From NCBI GenBank assembly GCA_017792345.1, contig CP051228.1, positions 3,998,148-4,062,147 on the forward strand: a stretch of DNA of 64,000 nucleotides, in the 5' to 3' direction. Under the pieces are notes generated by a model. That model did no database searches, was not told the DNA's origin, and saw nothing but the letters and a program-made list of their open reading frames with translations. This stretch comes from Mesoflavibacter sp. (GTDB lineage: Bacteria > Pseudomonadota > Alphaproteobacteria > UBA8366 > Aestuariispiraceae). Each line of letters opens with the position of its first letter. Positions within the stretch are counted from its first letter, which is position 1. The translations under genes and the position numbers were made by a program. Below are positions 1 to 7,787 of this stretch, one piece after another.

Positions 1-109
1 GAAGGCGATCATGCTGGTTACCTCCATCGCCATTCTGGTCTTCATCCTGGCGCCGCAGACCATCGCCGACTATACGGCGCATGCCGCCACGGCCCTGTTC
101 TCGGGGTGA
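1..109 (+). CDS. nuoN: NADH-quinone oxidoreductase subunit N, C-terminal end (partial)
   Basis: The first complete codon is at position 2 and the frame runs to TGA at 107-109, giving about 35 residues that contain a hydrophobic segment (MLVTSIAILVFILAPQ) and a short polar tail. This looks like the last membrane helix of NuoN, the antiporter-like subunit of complex I in the inner membrane. The assignment leans on context: in many Alphaproteobacteria nuoN is followed directly by birA, coaX and rnj, as here. The stop codon overlaps the GTG start of birA by four bases (GTGA), which suggests translational coupling. The start lies outside the window. Little sequence is visible, so the identity is probable rather than certain. 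Confidence 0.7.
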   Translation, partial: KAIMLVTSIAILVFILAPQTIADYTAHAATALFSG

Positions 110-831
110 TATCGAAACTGCCTGCCGGCTGGACGGAACATCGTTTCGACAGCCTGGGATCGACGATGGACGCCGCCCGCGACATGGCGGAATCCGGGGG
201 GGGCGACCGCATCCTGGTCCGGGCGGATATGCAAAGCGGCGGCCGGGGACGATACGGCCGCCCCTGGACGTCCGAAGCGGGCAATCTCTATCTGACCGTC
301 ATCCTGCGGGAAAGCCGGCCGCTCAGCGATTGCGCGCAGTTGAGCTTTGTTGCATCGCTGGCCCTGGCGGACGCCATCCCGCTCGACACGGTCCGCCTTA
401 AATGGCCGAATGACGTGCTGATCCACGGCTGCAAGACGGCGGGGATCCTGCTTGAAGCGGGGGGCGAGGCTGCACGTCCCTGGATTCTGATCGGGATCGG
501 GGTCAACGTTGCCCACCACCCGGTTGATATGCCCTATGCGGCGACGTCGCTGGCGGCGGAAGGCCTCGCTACCGACCTGGATGCACTATGCCGCGAAATC
601 GCCCTGGGAATCGACCATTGGCGTGGGATTTGGCATAAGCAGGGCGCAACGGCGCTGCACCGCGCCTGGCTGGACCGCGCCAAGGGCGTGGGGGAGCCCA
701 TCCGCGTGCGACTGCGCGAACGGCAATTGGACGGTGTCTTCGAGGCCCTGGATGGGGAAGGAAGATTGATCGTGCGAACCGACGACGGAAAACGTCATGC
801 CATCGCGGCAGGCGACGTCTTCTTCGACTGA
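106..831 (+). CDS. birA: Biotin--[acetyl-CoA-carboxylase] ligase (group I, no HTH)
   Basis: The 241-residue protein attaches biotin, via biotinyl-AMP, to the carrier lysine of biotin-dependent carboxylases in the cytoplasm. The biotin/ATP loop GRGRYGRPW is at residues 46-54 and the KWPND motif at 99-103, followed by a short C-terminal SH3-like domain that ends in a VRTDDG-type strand. There is no N-terminal helix-turn-helix, so this is the monofunctional type that does not act as the biotin repressor. The GTG start overlaps the nuoN stop by four bases, and no good Shine-Dalgarno is seen, so coupling to nuoN translation is likely. bioY, a biotin transporter gene, lies 33 kb downstream. Confidence 0.93.
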   Translation: MISKLPAGWTEHRFDSLGSTMDAARDMAESGGGDRILVRADMQSGGRGRYGRPWTSEAGNLYLTVILRESRPLSDCAQLSFVASLALADAIPLDTVRLKWPNDVLIHGCKTAGILLEAGGEAARPWILIGIGVNVAHHPVDMPYAATSLAAEGLATDLDALCREIALGIDHWRGIWHKQGATALHRAWLDRAKGVGEPIRVRLRERQLDGVFEALDGEGRLIVRTDDGKRHAIAAGDVFFD

Positions 832-843
832 AGGAACGGAACC

Positions 844-1620
844 ATGTTGCTTGCCATCGATTCAGGAAACACGAATGTCGTGTTCGGTGTGTTCGACGGG
901 GTGGATTTCGTTAAGGCCTTTCGCTGTGCCAATGATCCGAAGCGCACGGCGGACGAATATATCGTCTGGCTCAGCGAGCTGATGAAGCTGAACGGCCTGG
1001 ACTACAACGACATTACCGGAACCGTGATCGGCAGCGTGGTGCCGGAAACGGAATTCAACTTGATCAGCCTGTGCCGGCGCTATTTCGACGGCGAACCCGT
1101 GGTGATCGGGGACGATGGGGTCGAACTTGGCATCGAGGTGCTGATCGACCGGCCGGAGCAGGCCGGCGCCGACCGTCTGGTCAATGCGCGTGAGGCCCAT
1201 GTCACCTATGGCGGCCCGCTGATCTGTATCGATTTCGGAACGGCGACGACCTTCGATGTCGTCGACGGGGACGGAAACTATCGCGGGGGCGTGATTGCGC
1301 CCGGGATCAATCTATCTTTGGAGGCGCTGTATATGGCGTCGGCCAAGCTTCCGCTTGTGGAAATTGCGCCGTCCAAGACGGTGATCGGAAAGACCACCCA
1401 GCATGCCATGCAATCCGGCATATTCTGGGGCTATGTCAGTATGATCGAAGGCATGGTCGAACGCATTCGATTGGAATATGGAGAAGATATGAAAGTTGTC
1501 GCCACCGGCGGTCTCGCGGACCTTTTCGCGGAGAAGACGTCGGTCATTCAGCACACCGACCGCGCCCTGACAGTGCGCGGCCTGATTGGCATCTACCGTA
1601 AGAACCGGGGCAATCGATGA
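844..1620 (+). CDS. coaX: Type III pantothenate kinase
   Basis: This 258-residue ASKHA-fold kinase phosphorylates pantothenate, the first step of coenzyme A synthesis. The P-loop-like motif DSGNTN is at residues 6-11. GADR followed by LVNA is at about 108-115 and IDFGTATTFDVV at about 129-140; all are diagnostic of CoaX rather than CoaA. Length fits the family. The ATG is preceded by GAAGGAACGGAACC. The gene follows birA by 12 bases and its last codons overlap the start of rnj (ATGA), so birA, coaX and rnj look like one transcription unit. Nothing unusual is seen. Confidence 0.95.
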   Translation: MLLAIDSGNTNVVFGVFDGVDFVKAFRCANDPKRTADEYIVWLSELMKLNGLDYNDITGTVIGSVVPETEFNLISLCRRYFDGEPVVIGDDGVELGIEVLIDRPEQAGADRLVNAREAHVTYGGPLICIDFGTATTFDVVDGDGNYRGGVIAPGINLSLEALYMASAKLPLVEIAPSKTVIGKTTQHAMQSGIFWGYVSMIEGMVERIRLEYGEDMKVVATGGLADLFAEKTSVIQHTDRALTVRGLIGIYRKNRGNR

Positions 1621-3287
1621 TCGGTTTTCGCGAAACCGATACGCCTGGAGCCGAGGAATTTCTGTTTCTGCCGCTTGGCGGGACCGGCGAGATTGGGATG
1701 AACCTCAATCTCTACGGTCACGATGAGAAATGGCTGATGGTCGATTGCGGGATCACCTTTGGTGATGAGCGGACACCGGGCATCGACGTGATCATGCCCG
1801 ATCCTGCCTTTATCGAAGAGCGGATCGAGGATTTGTGCGGGCTGGTGCTGACCCATGCACATGAGGACCATCTGGGCGCGGTGCAGTATCTGTGGCAGCG
1901 GTTCAAATGCCCGGTCTATGCGACGCCTTTCACGGCCGCCGTTCTGCGCCGCAAGCTGGTCGAGGCGAGTTTCGGCAATGATGTCGAAATCATTGAAGTG
2001 CCGATGTCCGGACGGTTCGATGTCGGCCCGTTCAATATCGAACTGATCACGCTGACCCATTCGATACCGGAACCGAACGCCCTGGTGATCCGCACGCCGA
2101 TGGGCGCGATTCTGCATACCGGCGACTGGAAGCTGGATCCGGACCCGCAGATCGGACCGTCGCCCGACGAGCGGCGCCTGATGGCCTTGGGCGAGGAAGG
2201 CGTCCTGGCCATGGTCTGCGATTCGACCAATGCCATGTCGCCGGGCCGCAGCGGGTCGGAAGGCGACGTCCGCGAGAACCTTGCCGAAGTGGTGAAGGGA
2301 TGTGACGGGCTTGTGGCGGTTGCCTGTTTTGCGTCGAATGTGGCGCGGCTGGAGAGTGCGGCAAAGGCCGCCATTGCCTGCGGTCGGCAGCCGGCCCTGG
2401 TCGGCCGGTCCCTGTGGCGCATGAACGACGCCGCCCGGGAAACCGGCTATCTGCAGGACCTGCCGAATTTCTTGACCGATGAGGCCGCATCGCGCCTGCC
2501 GCCGGAAAAGGTTCTTTTGATCTGTACCGGCAGCCAGGGGGAGCCACGGGCGGCCCTGGCCCGGATCGCGCGCGGCGACCATAACTTCATCGAGATGGGG
2601 GAGGGCGATACCGTCATCTTCTCCAGCCGTGAGATCCCCGGCAACGAGGTCGCGATCGGCGAATTGCAGAACGCCCTGACGCAGTTGGGCTGTACCATCA
2701 TCACCGCCAATGACGCGGAGATTCACACATCCGGTCACCCGAACCGGGATGAGCTGGCGGATATGTACGGCTGGATCCGGCCCCGGGTCGCGATCCCGGT
2801 CCATGGCGAGCACCGGCATCTCCTGGCCCATGCGCGGTTGGCGCAAAGCTGCCAGGTGCCGCACGGCATCGTTTCCAAGAACGGCATGCTGATGAATGTG
2901 ACACCGAACGGTGTCGATGTTCTGGACGAGGTCTATGCCGGCCGATTGGCACTCGACGGCGACAGGTTGATCCCGCTGGATCACGGTTCCATCCGGCAGC
3001 GCCGCCGCATGGCCTATAATGGGGCGGCGGTCGTATCGATTGCCCTGGACGGATCTGGAAAACTGGCCGACGAGGCCCAGATCAGTATTTCCGGCTTGCT
3101 GGATTCCGACGGGCCGGAATGGGACGAGTTACTGGATATCGCCGAGGACGCGGTCGAATCCTTAAGCAAGAAGCAGCGTCAGGACGACGGAACGGTGATT
3201 GAGGCGGTGCGGGTCTCGGTGCGCCGGCGGCTGCAGCAAATGACTCGGCGGCGACCGCAGGTCGAAGTGCATTTGCTTCGTGTTTAG
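1617..3287 (+). CDS. rnj: Ribonuclease J
   Basis: A 556-residue metallo-beta-lactamase/beta-CASP ribonuclease with 5'-to-3' exo- and endonuclease activity, used in mRNA decay and rRNA maturation. The zinc-binding motif HAHEDH lies at residues 80-85. The LTHSIPEP and HTGDWKLDPDP segments and the later SGHPNRDEL motif belong to the beta-CASP core. The C-terminal ~100 residues form the family's small accessory domain. The ATG overlaps the coaX stop by four bases. The neighbourhood coaX-rnj-mce-DUF1467 is a common alphaproteobacterial arrangement. Confidence 0.95.
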   Translation: MIGFRETDTPGAEEFLFLPLGGTGEIGMNLNLYGHDEKWLMVDCGITFGDERTPGIDVIMPDPAFIEERIEDLCGLVLTHAHEDHLGAVQYLWQRFKCPVYATPFTAAVLRRKLVEASFGNDVEIIEVPMSGRFDVGPFNIELITLTHSIPEPNALVIRTPMGAILHTGDWKLDPDPQIGPSPDERRLMALGEEGVLAMVCDSTNAMSPGRSGSEGDVRENLAEVVKGCDGLVAVACFASNVARLESAAKAAIACGRQPALVGRSLWRMNDAARETGYLQDLPNFLTDEAASRLPPEKVLLICTGSQGEPRAALARIARGDHNFIEMGEGDTVIFSSREIPGNEVAIGELQNALTQLGCTIITANDAEIHTSGHPNRDELADMYGWIRPRVAIPVHGEHRHLLAHARLAQSCQVPHGIVSKNGMLMNVTPNGVDVLDEVYAGRLALDGDRLIPLDHGSIRQRRRMAYNGAAVVSIALDGSGKLADEAQISISGLLDSDGPEWDELLDIAEDAVESLSKKQRQDDGTVIEAVRVSVRRRLQQMTRRRPQVEVHLLRV

Positions 3288-3311
3288 AATACCTTGAGAG
3301 GGAAACGAGAG

Positions 3312-3716
3312 ATGATCGGTAAACTGAATCATGTTGCCATCGTCGTGCCGGATCTGGCCGCGGCCAGCAAGGTTTACCGGGATACGCTGGGTGGGGATGT
3401 GTCCGAACCGCATACGCTGCCGGAGCACGGCGTGACGACGGTTTTCGTCAATTTACCGAACACGAAAATCGAATTGCTGCATCCCTATGGCGACGGATCG
3501 CCCATCGCAAAATTCCTGGAAAACAATCCGTCCGGCGGCATGCATCATGTCTGCTACGAGGTGGACGACATCCTCGCGGCGCGCGACAAGCTGCAATCCG
3601 AAGGGGCGCGGGTGCTGGGCGACGGCAATCCGAAGATCGGTGCGCATGGCAAGCCTGTCTTGTTCCTGCATCCCAAGGATTTCTGCGGCACGCTGGTGGA
3701 ACTGGAACAGGTCTGA
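3312..3716 (+). CDS. mce: Methylmalonyl-CoA epimerase
   Basis: The 134-residue vicinal-oxygen-chelate protein interconverts (2R)- and (2S)-methylmalonyl-CoA in propionyl-CoA catabolism. The two VOC halves begin at LNHVAIVVPDL and GGMHHVCYEVDD, with the metal-binding His in each, and the C-terminal TLVELEQ supplies the metal-ligand Glu. I chose ATG 3312 because it is preceded by a GAGAGGGAAACGAGAG purine tract and starts at the usual MIGKLNHVAI; a TTG at 3294 would add six unlikely residues. It lies 24 bases after rnj. The B12-dependent mutase is not in this window. Confidence 0.94.
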   Translation: MIGKLNHVAIVVPDLAAASKVYRDTLGGDVSEPHTLPEHGVTTVFVNLPNTKIELLHPYGDGSPIAKFLENNPSGGMHHVCYEVDDILAARDKLQSEGARVLGDGNPKIGAHGKPVLFLHPKDFCGTLVELEQV

Positions 3717-3721
3717 CCGCC

Positions 3722-3958
3722 ATGAGCATCGCCTCTTTCATCGTGGTCTATGTCATCGCCTTCTGGCTGGTCTTTTTCATGGTGCTGCCGATCGGCGTAC
3801 GCCAGAACGAGAAACCGGAGGAAGGGCACGATCCCGGCGCGCCGAAATTCCATATGATCGGCAAGAAGATGCTGTGGGCCGGCATCGCGGCCATCGCCTT
3901 GACCGGGATCTACTGGTACCTCGCCGACATCGTCGGTATTCAGCTGTTACCCTCCTGA
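3722..3958 (+). CDS. DUF1467 family membrane protein
   Basis: A 78-residue protein with two membrane helices (residues about 5-25 and 48-70) joined by a short charged loop containing VRQNEKPEEGHDPGAPK, which is characteristic of DUF1467. The family is small, alphaproteobacterial, of unknown function, and commonly sits next to methylmalonyl-CoA epimerase, as here; the gap is five bases. It is probably cotranscribed with mce. No catalytic residues are recognisable. Confidence 0.88.
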   Translation: MSIASFIVVYVIAFWLVFFMVLPIGVRQNEKPEEGHDPGAPKFHMIGKKMLWAGIAAIALTGIYWYLADIVGIQLLPS

Positions 3959-4058
3959 CAGCAGGGTGGCAGGAGGGAGTGGTCTCCCGGCCTTTCTCAA
4001 TTCGCGTCATCGGTTCACACTCCACAAAGTGAATTTCTGTCGGGGAGTGGAAGAAGCA

Positions 4059-4616
4059 ATGGGCTGGTATTGCGACTATGCGATTGGGGATGTGCTTCAC
4101 GGCCCCTATCACGATACGGAGTACGGGTTTCCAGAGCTGGATGAGGCCCGCCTGTTCGAACGCCTGACGATGGAAATCATGCAGGCGGGATTGAACTGGG
4201 GCCTGGTCCTGCGGAAGCGTGCGAGCTTGAATGCCGCCTTTGACGGTTTCGATGTCGACAGGGTTGCGTCGTATGGAGACGACGATGTCGCGCGGTTGAT
4301 GGCTGACGAAGGCATTGTGCGGAACCGGCTGAAAGTCCATGCGGTCATTCACAATGCCCGTGTGTTGCAGGGAATCCGGGACAGCCACGGCGGCTTCGCG
4401 TCATGGATCGCCGCACATCATCCCCTGACCAAGCCGGACTGGATCAAACTGTTCAAGAAGACGTTTAAATTCACCGGTGGGGAGATCACCGGTGAATTTC
4501 TGATGTCGATCGGCTATCTGCCGGGCACCCATCGTGATGACTGTCCGGTCCAGATTCACTTAATGGAACAGGGGACGCCCTGGATGACGATCGGCAGAGA
4601 CTTCTACGAGGCGTGA
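4059..4616 (+). CDS. tag: DNA-3-methyladenine glycosylase I
   Basis: The 185-residue protein removes 3-methyladenine from alkylated DNA in base-excision repair. It shows the Tag signature: MGWYCDY at the start, YHDTEYG, MEIMQAGLNW with the catalytic-pocket Glu, and KTFKFTGG. The Cys5 and late HRDDC elements correspond to the structural zinc ligands of the E. coli enzyme. ATG 4059 is preferred: a GGGGAG...GAAG purine-rich stretch precedes it and it begins at the conserved GWYC. The open frame continues upstream to 3966 but that part does not match the family. It converges on the next gene with an 11-base gap. Confidence 0.93.
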   Translation: MGWYCDYAIGDVLHGPYHDTEYGFPELDEARLFERLTMEIMQAGLNWGLVLRKRASLNAAFDGFDVDRVASYGDDDVARLMADEGIVRNRLKVHAVIHNARVLQGIRDSHGGFASWIAAHHPLTKPDWIKLFKKTFKFTGGEITGEFLMSIGYLPGTHRDDCPVQIHLMEQGTPWMTIGRDFYEA

Positions 4617-4627
4617 AGAGCCGCCTT

Positions 4628-5839
4628 TCAGCGGAAAGCCAATTTCACAACTTTCTTGTAAAGGTCGCTTTGGGGGGTGGCCAGTGCCTCGACCGCCGTG
4701 AAATGGTTCAATCCGGGCATTTCCAAATATTCGGCGTCGACCCCGTTTCGTGTCAGCAGATCGACATAGTCCCGACTTTGGCGTCGGAACTCGTCGCTTT
4801 CCGCACCGCCCACGGCGGCGATCACCGGTCCGTCGGGCAGGGAGGGCAAAAGGATGGGGCTGACCTCTTTGGCCGCGTCGACGGTCAATCCCAGAGCCTT
4901 GTTCAGCCCGGTATGCACAAGGGGCTCGACCTCAAACAAGCCTGAAATCGCGATGGTTCCCTTGATCAGGTCCGCTGGAAGGCCGTCGTCTAAGGCAGGC
5001 CAATCCGTGGCGGCGAGCATGCCGACCAGGTGTCCGCCTGCGGAATGGCCGGATATCGTTATTCTCTCGGCGTCGTAACCGAACTCAGCCGCACGGCGAT
5101 AGAGACAGGCAATCGCGGCACGGCAGGCGGTTACGATTTCCGAGACCGTTGCGGGCGGACAAAGCGGGTAGTTGATTGCGGCAAAGGCGATGCCGGCCTC
5201 GACCATCGGTACACCGAACTGACAATTGTCCCGCTTATCCAGCGCCTGCCAATAGCCGCCATGGATATACGCATGGAGCGGCGGCGGGGCGGTCCCGCGT
5301 GACGGTGGGGATGGCATGAAGAGATCGATGCCATGTGCCGGATCGTCGCCGTAAGATAGCTCCGCGCTTCGGCTGGGTTGGTGCGCGGTCCCGTCTATGC
5401 GCCAGCGTGCCATGATGTCCGGTGCCTCCGGGACCGTGGCACGGGGACTGTACTCCCTGTTCAGTTGAGACCTGGTATAGAAGCCGAAGACAATCTCGTC
5501 GGAAGCGGGCGGGACGATGGCCTGGGCTGTAAGGATGACGTGATCCGGGGCCTGGATCAGGCCGACGCGGCCTGAATTGCCGCCCAATGCCTCTCGATAC
5601 AATAGATCGAAATTCGCCAGATCCGCCTGAAACGCCGCCAAGTCGGGGACGCTGATGGTCAGAAACTCGATATTCGCCGGCGTTGCACCCTGACCGGCCA
5701 AATTGCGCCCGAGAGCTTTGGCCGCCTCCAGGAATGCGTCCTTGAGGTTTGGGGCGGCGGCGCGACCTTCGGCCCGGATCAGTGTGCCGTTGCCACTATC
5801 GGCTTCGGGTGCCGATTGATTTGTCCATTCGATCTGCAT
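4628..5839 (-). CDS. RidA-like domain fused to arylformamidase-like alpha/beta hydrolase
   Basis: 403 residues in two parts. Residues 1 to about 112 resemble a RidA/YjgF-type domain: a helix AFLEAAKALGRNL, then GQGATPANIEFLTISVPDLAAF, then a final strand HVILTAQAIVPP. Residues about 120-403 form an alpha/beta hydrolase of the kynurenine-formamidase-like group, with the oxyanion motif HGGYW at 193-197, nucleophile elbow GHSAGG (Ser266) and a late GLNHF (His379). Substrate is unknown; family members hydrolyse N-formyl amides or esters. It lies 39 bases downstream of a carbamoylase-type amidohydrolase on the same strand, so the pair probably forms an operon acting on N-acyl, N-formyl or N-carbamoyl compounds. 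The RidA call is by eye. Confidence 0.75.
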   Translation of the reverse strand: MQIEWTNQSAPEADSGNGTLIRAEGRAAAPNLKDAFLEAAKALGRNLAGQGATPANIEFLTISVPDLAAFQADLANFDLLYREALGGNSGRVGLIQAPDHVILTAQAIVPPASDEIVFGFYTRSQLNREYSPRATVPEAPDIMARWRIDGTAHQPSRSAELSYGDDPAHGIDLFMPSPPSRGTAPPPLHAYIHGGYWQALDKRDNCQFGVPMVEAGIAFAAINYPLCPPATVSEIVTACRAAIACLYRRAAEFGYDAERITISGHSAGGHLVGMLAATDWPALDDGLPADLIKGTIAISGLFEVEPLVHTGLNKALGLTVDAAKEVSPILLPSLPDGPVIAAVGGAESDEFRRQSRDYVDLLTRNGVDAEYLEMPGLNHFTAVEALATPQSDLYKKVVKLAFR

Positions 5840-5878
5840 TCTTCGCCTCCCACCCTAACGTGATTTCAGGCGACTGAA

Positions 5879-7129
5879 TCAGACTCTGCCCGCCCGCGCC
5901 AGCATGGCGGCGGCCAGAACGCGGGTGCCGTCCGCCAGGTCCGATGCTGTCGCGGATTCCAACTCGTTGTGGCTCAGCCCGTCCCGGCAGGGCACAAAGA
6001 CCATGGCGGTGGGCTGCTTTGGCGCCAGATAGCAGGAATCGTGACCCGCCATAGAGAAAATGTCCCGGCAGGGAATGCTGCAGATTCCGGCGGAGTCTCT
6101 TAGCAACTGCACCAACCCGTCGTCGAACTGGATTGGCGGTTCTTGGTCCAGAATGTGCAATTCGATGGCGGTGCGGCCACGGGCCAGTTCTTCCTGAACG
6201 GCATCCGAAATCGCCTGGGCCATGGATGCCAGGCCCTCCGAAGTGGGATGGCGCAGATCGATGGAGAAGCGCACCGAGCCGGGGATGGTGTTCCGGGAGT
6301 TCGGCGCCACCGTAAGCGCGCCGACCGTACAGACCCCCTGGGGCGGGTGCCGGCGTCCGATTTCCTCCATGCGGACGACCAGACGTGCGGCGGCGGTCAG
6401 GGCGTCCCGCCGCATATCCATCGGCATGGTGCCGGTATGCCCTTCCATGCCGGTCACGGTGACGTCATAGCGGACCTGTCCGCGCGCGCCGGTCACGATG
6501 CCGACCGAAAGCCCGTCGCGCTCGAGCAGGGGGCCTTGCTCGATATGCGCTTCGAAGACGCTGTCGAAGACGCGGTCACCGCATGCGAGGTCCCCTTTCG
6601 CGCCGATTGCGGTCAATGCGTCTTCAAATCGGGTTCCCGCCCGGTCGGTGCAATCATAGATGCGGTTCAGTTCGACCAAGCCGGCGAAGGCGGCCGAACC
6701 GCTATGCGCGAAGCGGGTTCCTTCTTCATTGGTCCAGGCGACGATATCGATCGGTCTGCGGGTTTCGATGGCCGCGTCGTTCAGGGCGCGCACGACTTCC
6801 AATCCCGCAAGAACGCCGTAGGCACCATCAAACTTGCCGCCGGTGGGCTGCGTGTCGAGATGACTGCCGGTGCAGACGGATGGCGCATCGTGGTCGCGTC
6901 CGGGCCGGCGGGCGAAAATGTTGCCGACCGCGTCGATCTGAACCGTGCAGCCGGCGTTCCGGGCCCAATCCATGAACAATTCCCGTGCGGCGGCGTCTTC
7001 CGGGGTCAGTGCTTGACGATTGACGCCCCCTTTCGGCGTTGCGCCATGGCGCGCCATATCCATATGACTGTGCCACAGCCGGTCCGCGTTTATCGGAAGC
7101 GCCGCTGGTTTGCCGACACTGTCTGTCAT
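5879..7129 (-). CDS. M20-family Zn-dependent amidohydrolase (allantoate amidohydrolase / N-carbamoyl-L-amino-acid hydrolase type)
   Basis: 416 residues, typical of the HyuC/AllC group, which hydrolyse N-carbamoyl amino acids or allantoate using two metal ions. Visible motifs: GSHLDTQPTGGKFDGAYG (metal ligands His and Asp), WTNEEGTRF (metal ligand and general-base Glu pair), EAHIEQGPLLE, GMEGHTGTMPM in the dimerisation domain, and MAGHDSCYLA near the C-terminus. The ATG at 7129 is preceded by GGGAGG on the minus strand. It is the first gene of a likely two-gene operon with the RidA-like/hydrolase fusion. Exact substrate cannot be told from sequence; ureidoglycolate, beta-ureidopropionate and N-carbamoyl amino acids are all possible. 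Confidence 0.88.
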   Translation of the reverse strand: MTDSVGKPAALPINADRLWHSHMDMARHGATPKGGVNRQALTPEDAAARELFMDWARNAGCTVQIDAVGNIFARRPGRDHDAPSVCTGSHLDTQPTGGKFDGAYGVLAGLEVVRALNDAAIETRRPIDIVAWTNEEGTRFAHSGSAAFAGLVELNRIYDCTDRAGTRFEDALTAIGAKGDLACGDRVFDSVFEAHIEQGPLLERDGLSVGIVTGARGQVRYDVTVTGMEGHTGTMPMDMRRDALTAAARLVVRMEEIGRRHPPQGVCTVGALTVAPNSRNTIPGSVRFSIDLRHPTSEGLASMAQAISDAVQEELARGRTAIELHILDQEPPIQFDDGLVQLLRDSAGICSIPCRDIFSMAGHDSCYLAPKQPTAMVFVPCRDGLSHNELESATASDLADGTRVLAAAMLARAGRV

Positions 7130-7181
7130 GCTAATCCTCCCGATACGCCTGAATCTGCTATAGGCTTACTCGCCAGTACGG

Positions 7182-7787
7182 ATGGAAGCGCGAATGGACG
7201 CGGCGAACAACAGGGAAATGAGACCGGTTCCGATCGAAAGGGTCGCGACGGAAATTCGCGATGGCGGATCGCCGACCCTGAACGCTATGTTTCGATCCTG
7301 GGGTGCACCGGATCCATTGATTGTCGTGGATCCGGCGGAATCCGATATGCGGGAAAGCCGCCTTGTTACCTTGCTGCGCTATTGGCGGGGTATGCCAAAG
7401 GTGAAAGACCTGCCCAATTGTGAGGATCTGGATCCGATCGACATCACGTCCACGCTTGGCATCGTCATGCTACTGGAGGTGCTGGAGACCGGCGACGACT
7501 ACCGGTACCTGATCTATGGTCAGGAAATTGCCGAACGGTTCGGGCGGAACATGGTTGGCCAGCGCACCAGCGACATCCCGACCCATCCAAGCGTTACGGC
7601 CTTGTTCCTGGCTTGTTACCGGGTCGTGATCGATACACGCCGACCAATCCTGACGGAGCATTCCGCCCCTCCGCAAGTGTCCGCCACAAGCTGGCGCAGA
7701 CTGGTGATGCCATTGGCCGGCGAAGGCGGGCAGGTGGAGCGGATACTGGTCGGCAACATTCCGGGAACGTGGCGCAATCCCAGCTAG
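7182..7787 (+). CDS. PAS_5-family protein
   Basis: 201 residues. The central part, SRLVTLLRYWRGMPKVKDLP followed by LGIVMLLEVLETGDDYRYLIYGQEIAERFG, is the PAS_5 pattern seen in many Rhodospirillales proteins of unknown role. The domain occupies about residues 50-195 and there is no output domain. It may sense a small ligand or redox state, but nothing shows which. It is divergent from the amidohydrolase (52-base gap). The stop codon shares a CTAG tetranucleotide with the stop of the convergent Ldh-family gene. ATG 7194 is an alternative start. Confidence 0.8.
   Translation: MEARMDAANNREMRPVPIERVATEIRDGGSPTLNAMFRSWGAPDPLIVVDPAESDMRESRLVTLLRYWRGMPKVKDLPNCEDLDPIDITSTLGIVMLLEVLETGDDYRYLIYGQEIAERFGRNMVGQRTSDIPTHPSVTALFLACYRVVIDTRRPILTEHSAPPQVSATSWRRLVMPLAGEGGQVERILVGNIPGTWRNPS

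Noticed and set aside
1593-2984. 463-codon minus-strand frame opposite rnj
   Set aside because: Antisense shadow of RNase J; no recognisable domain.
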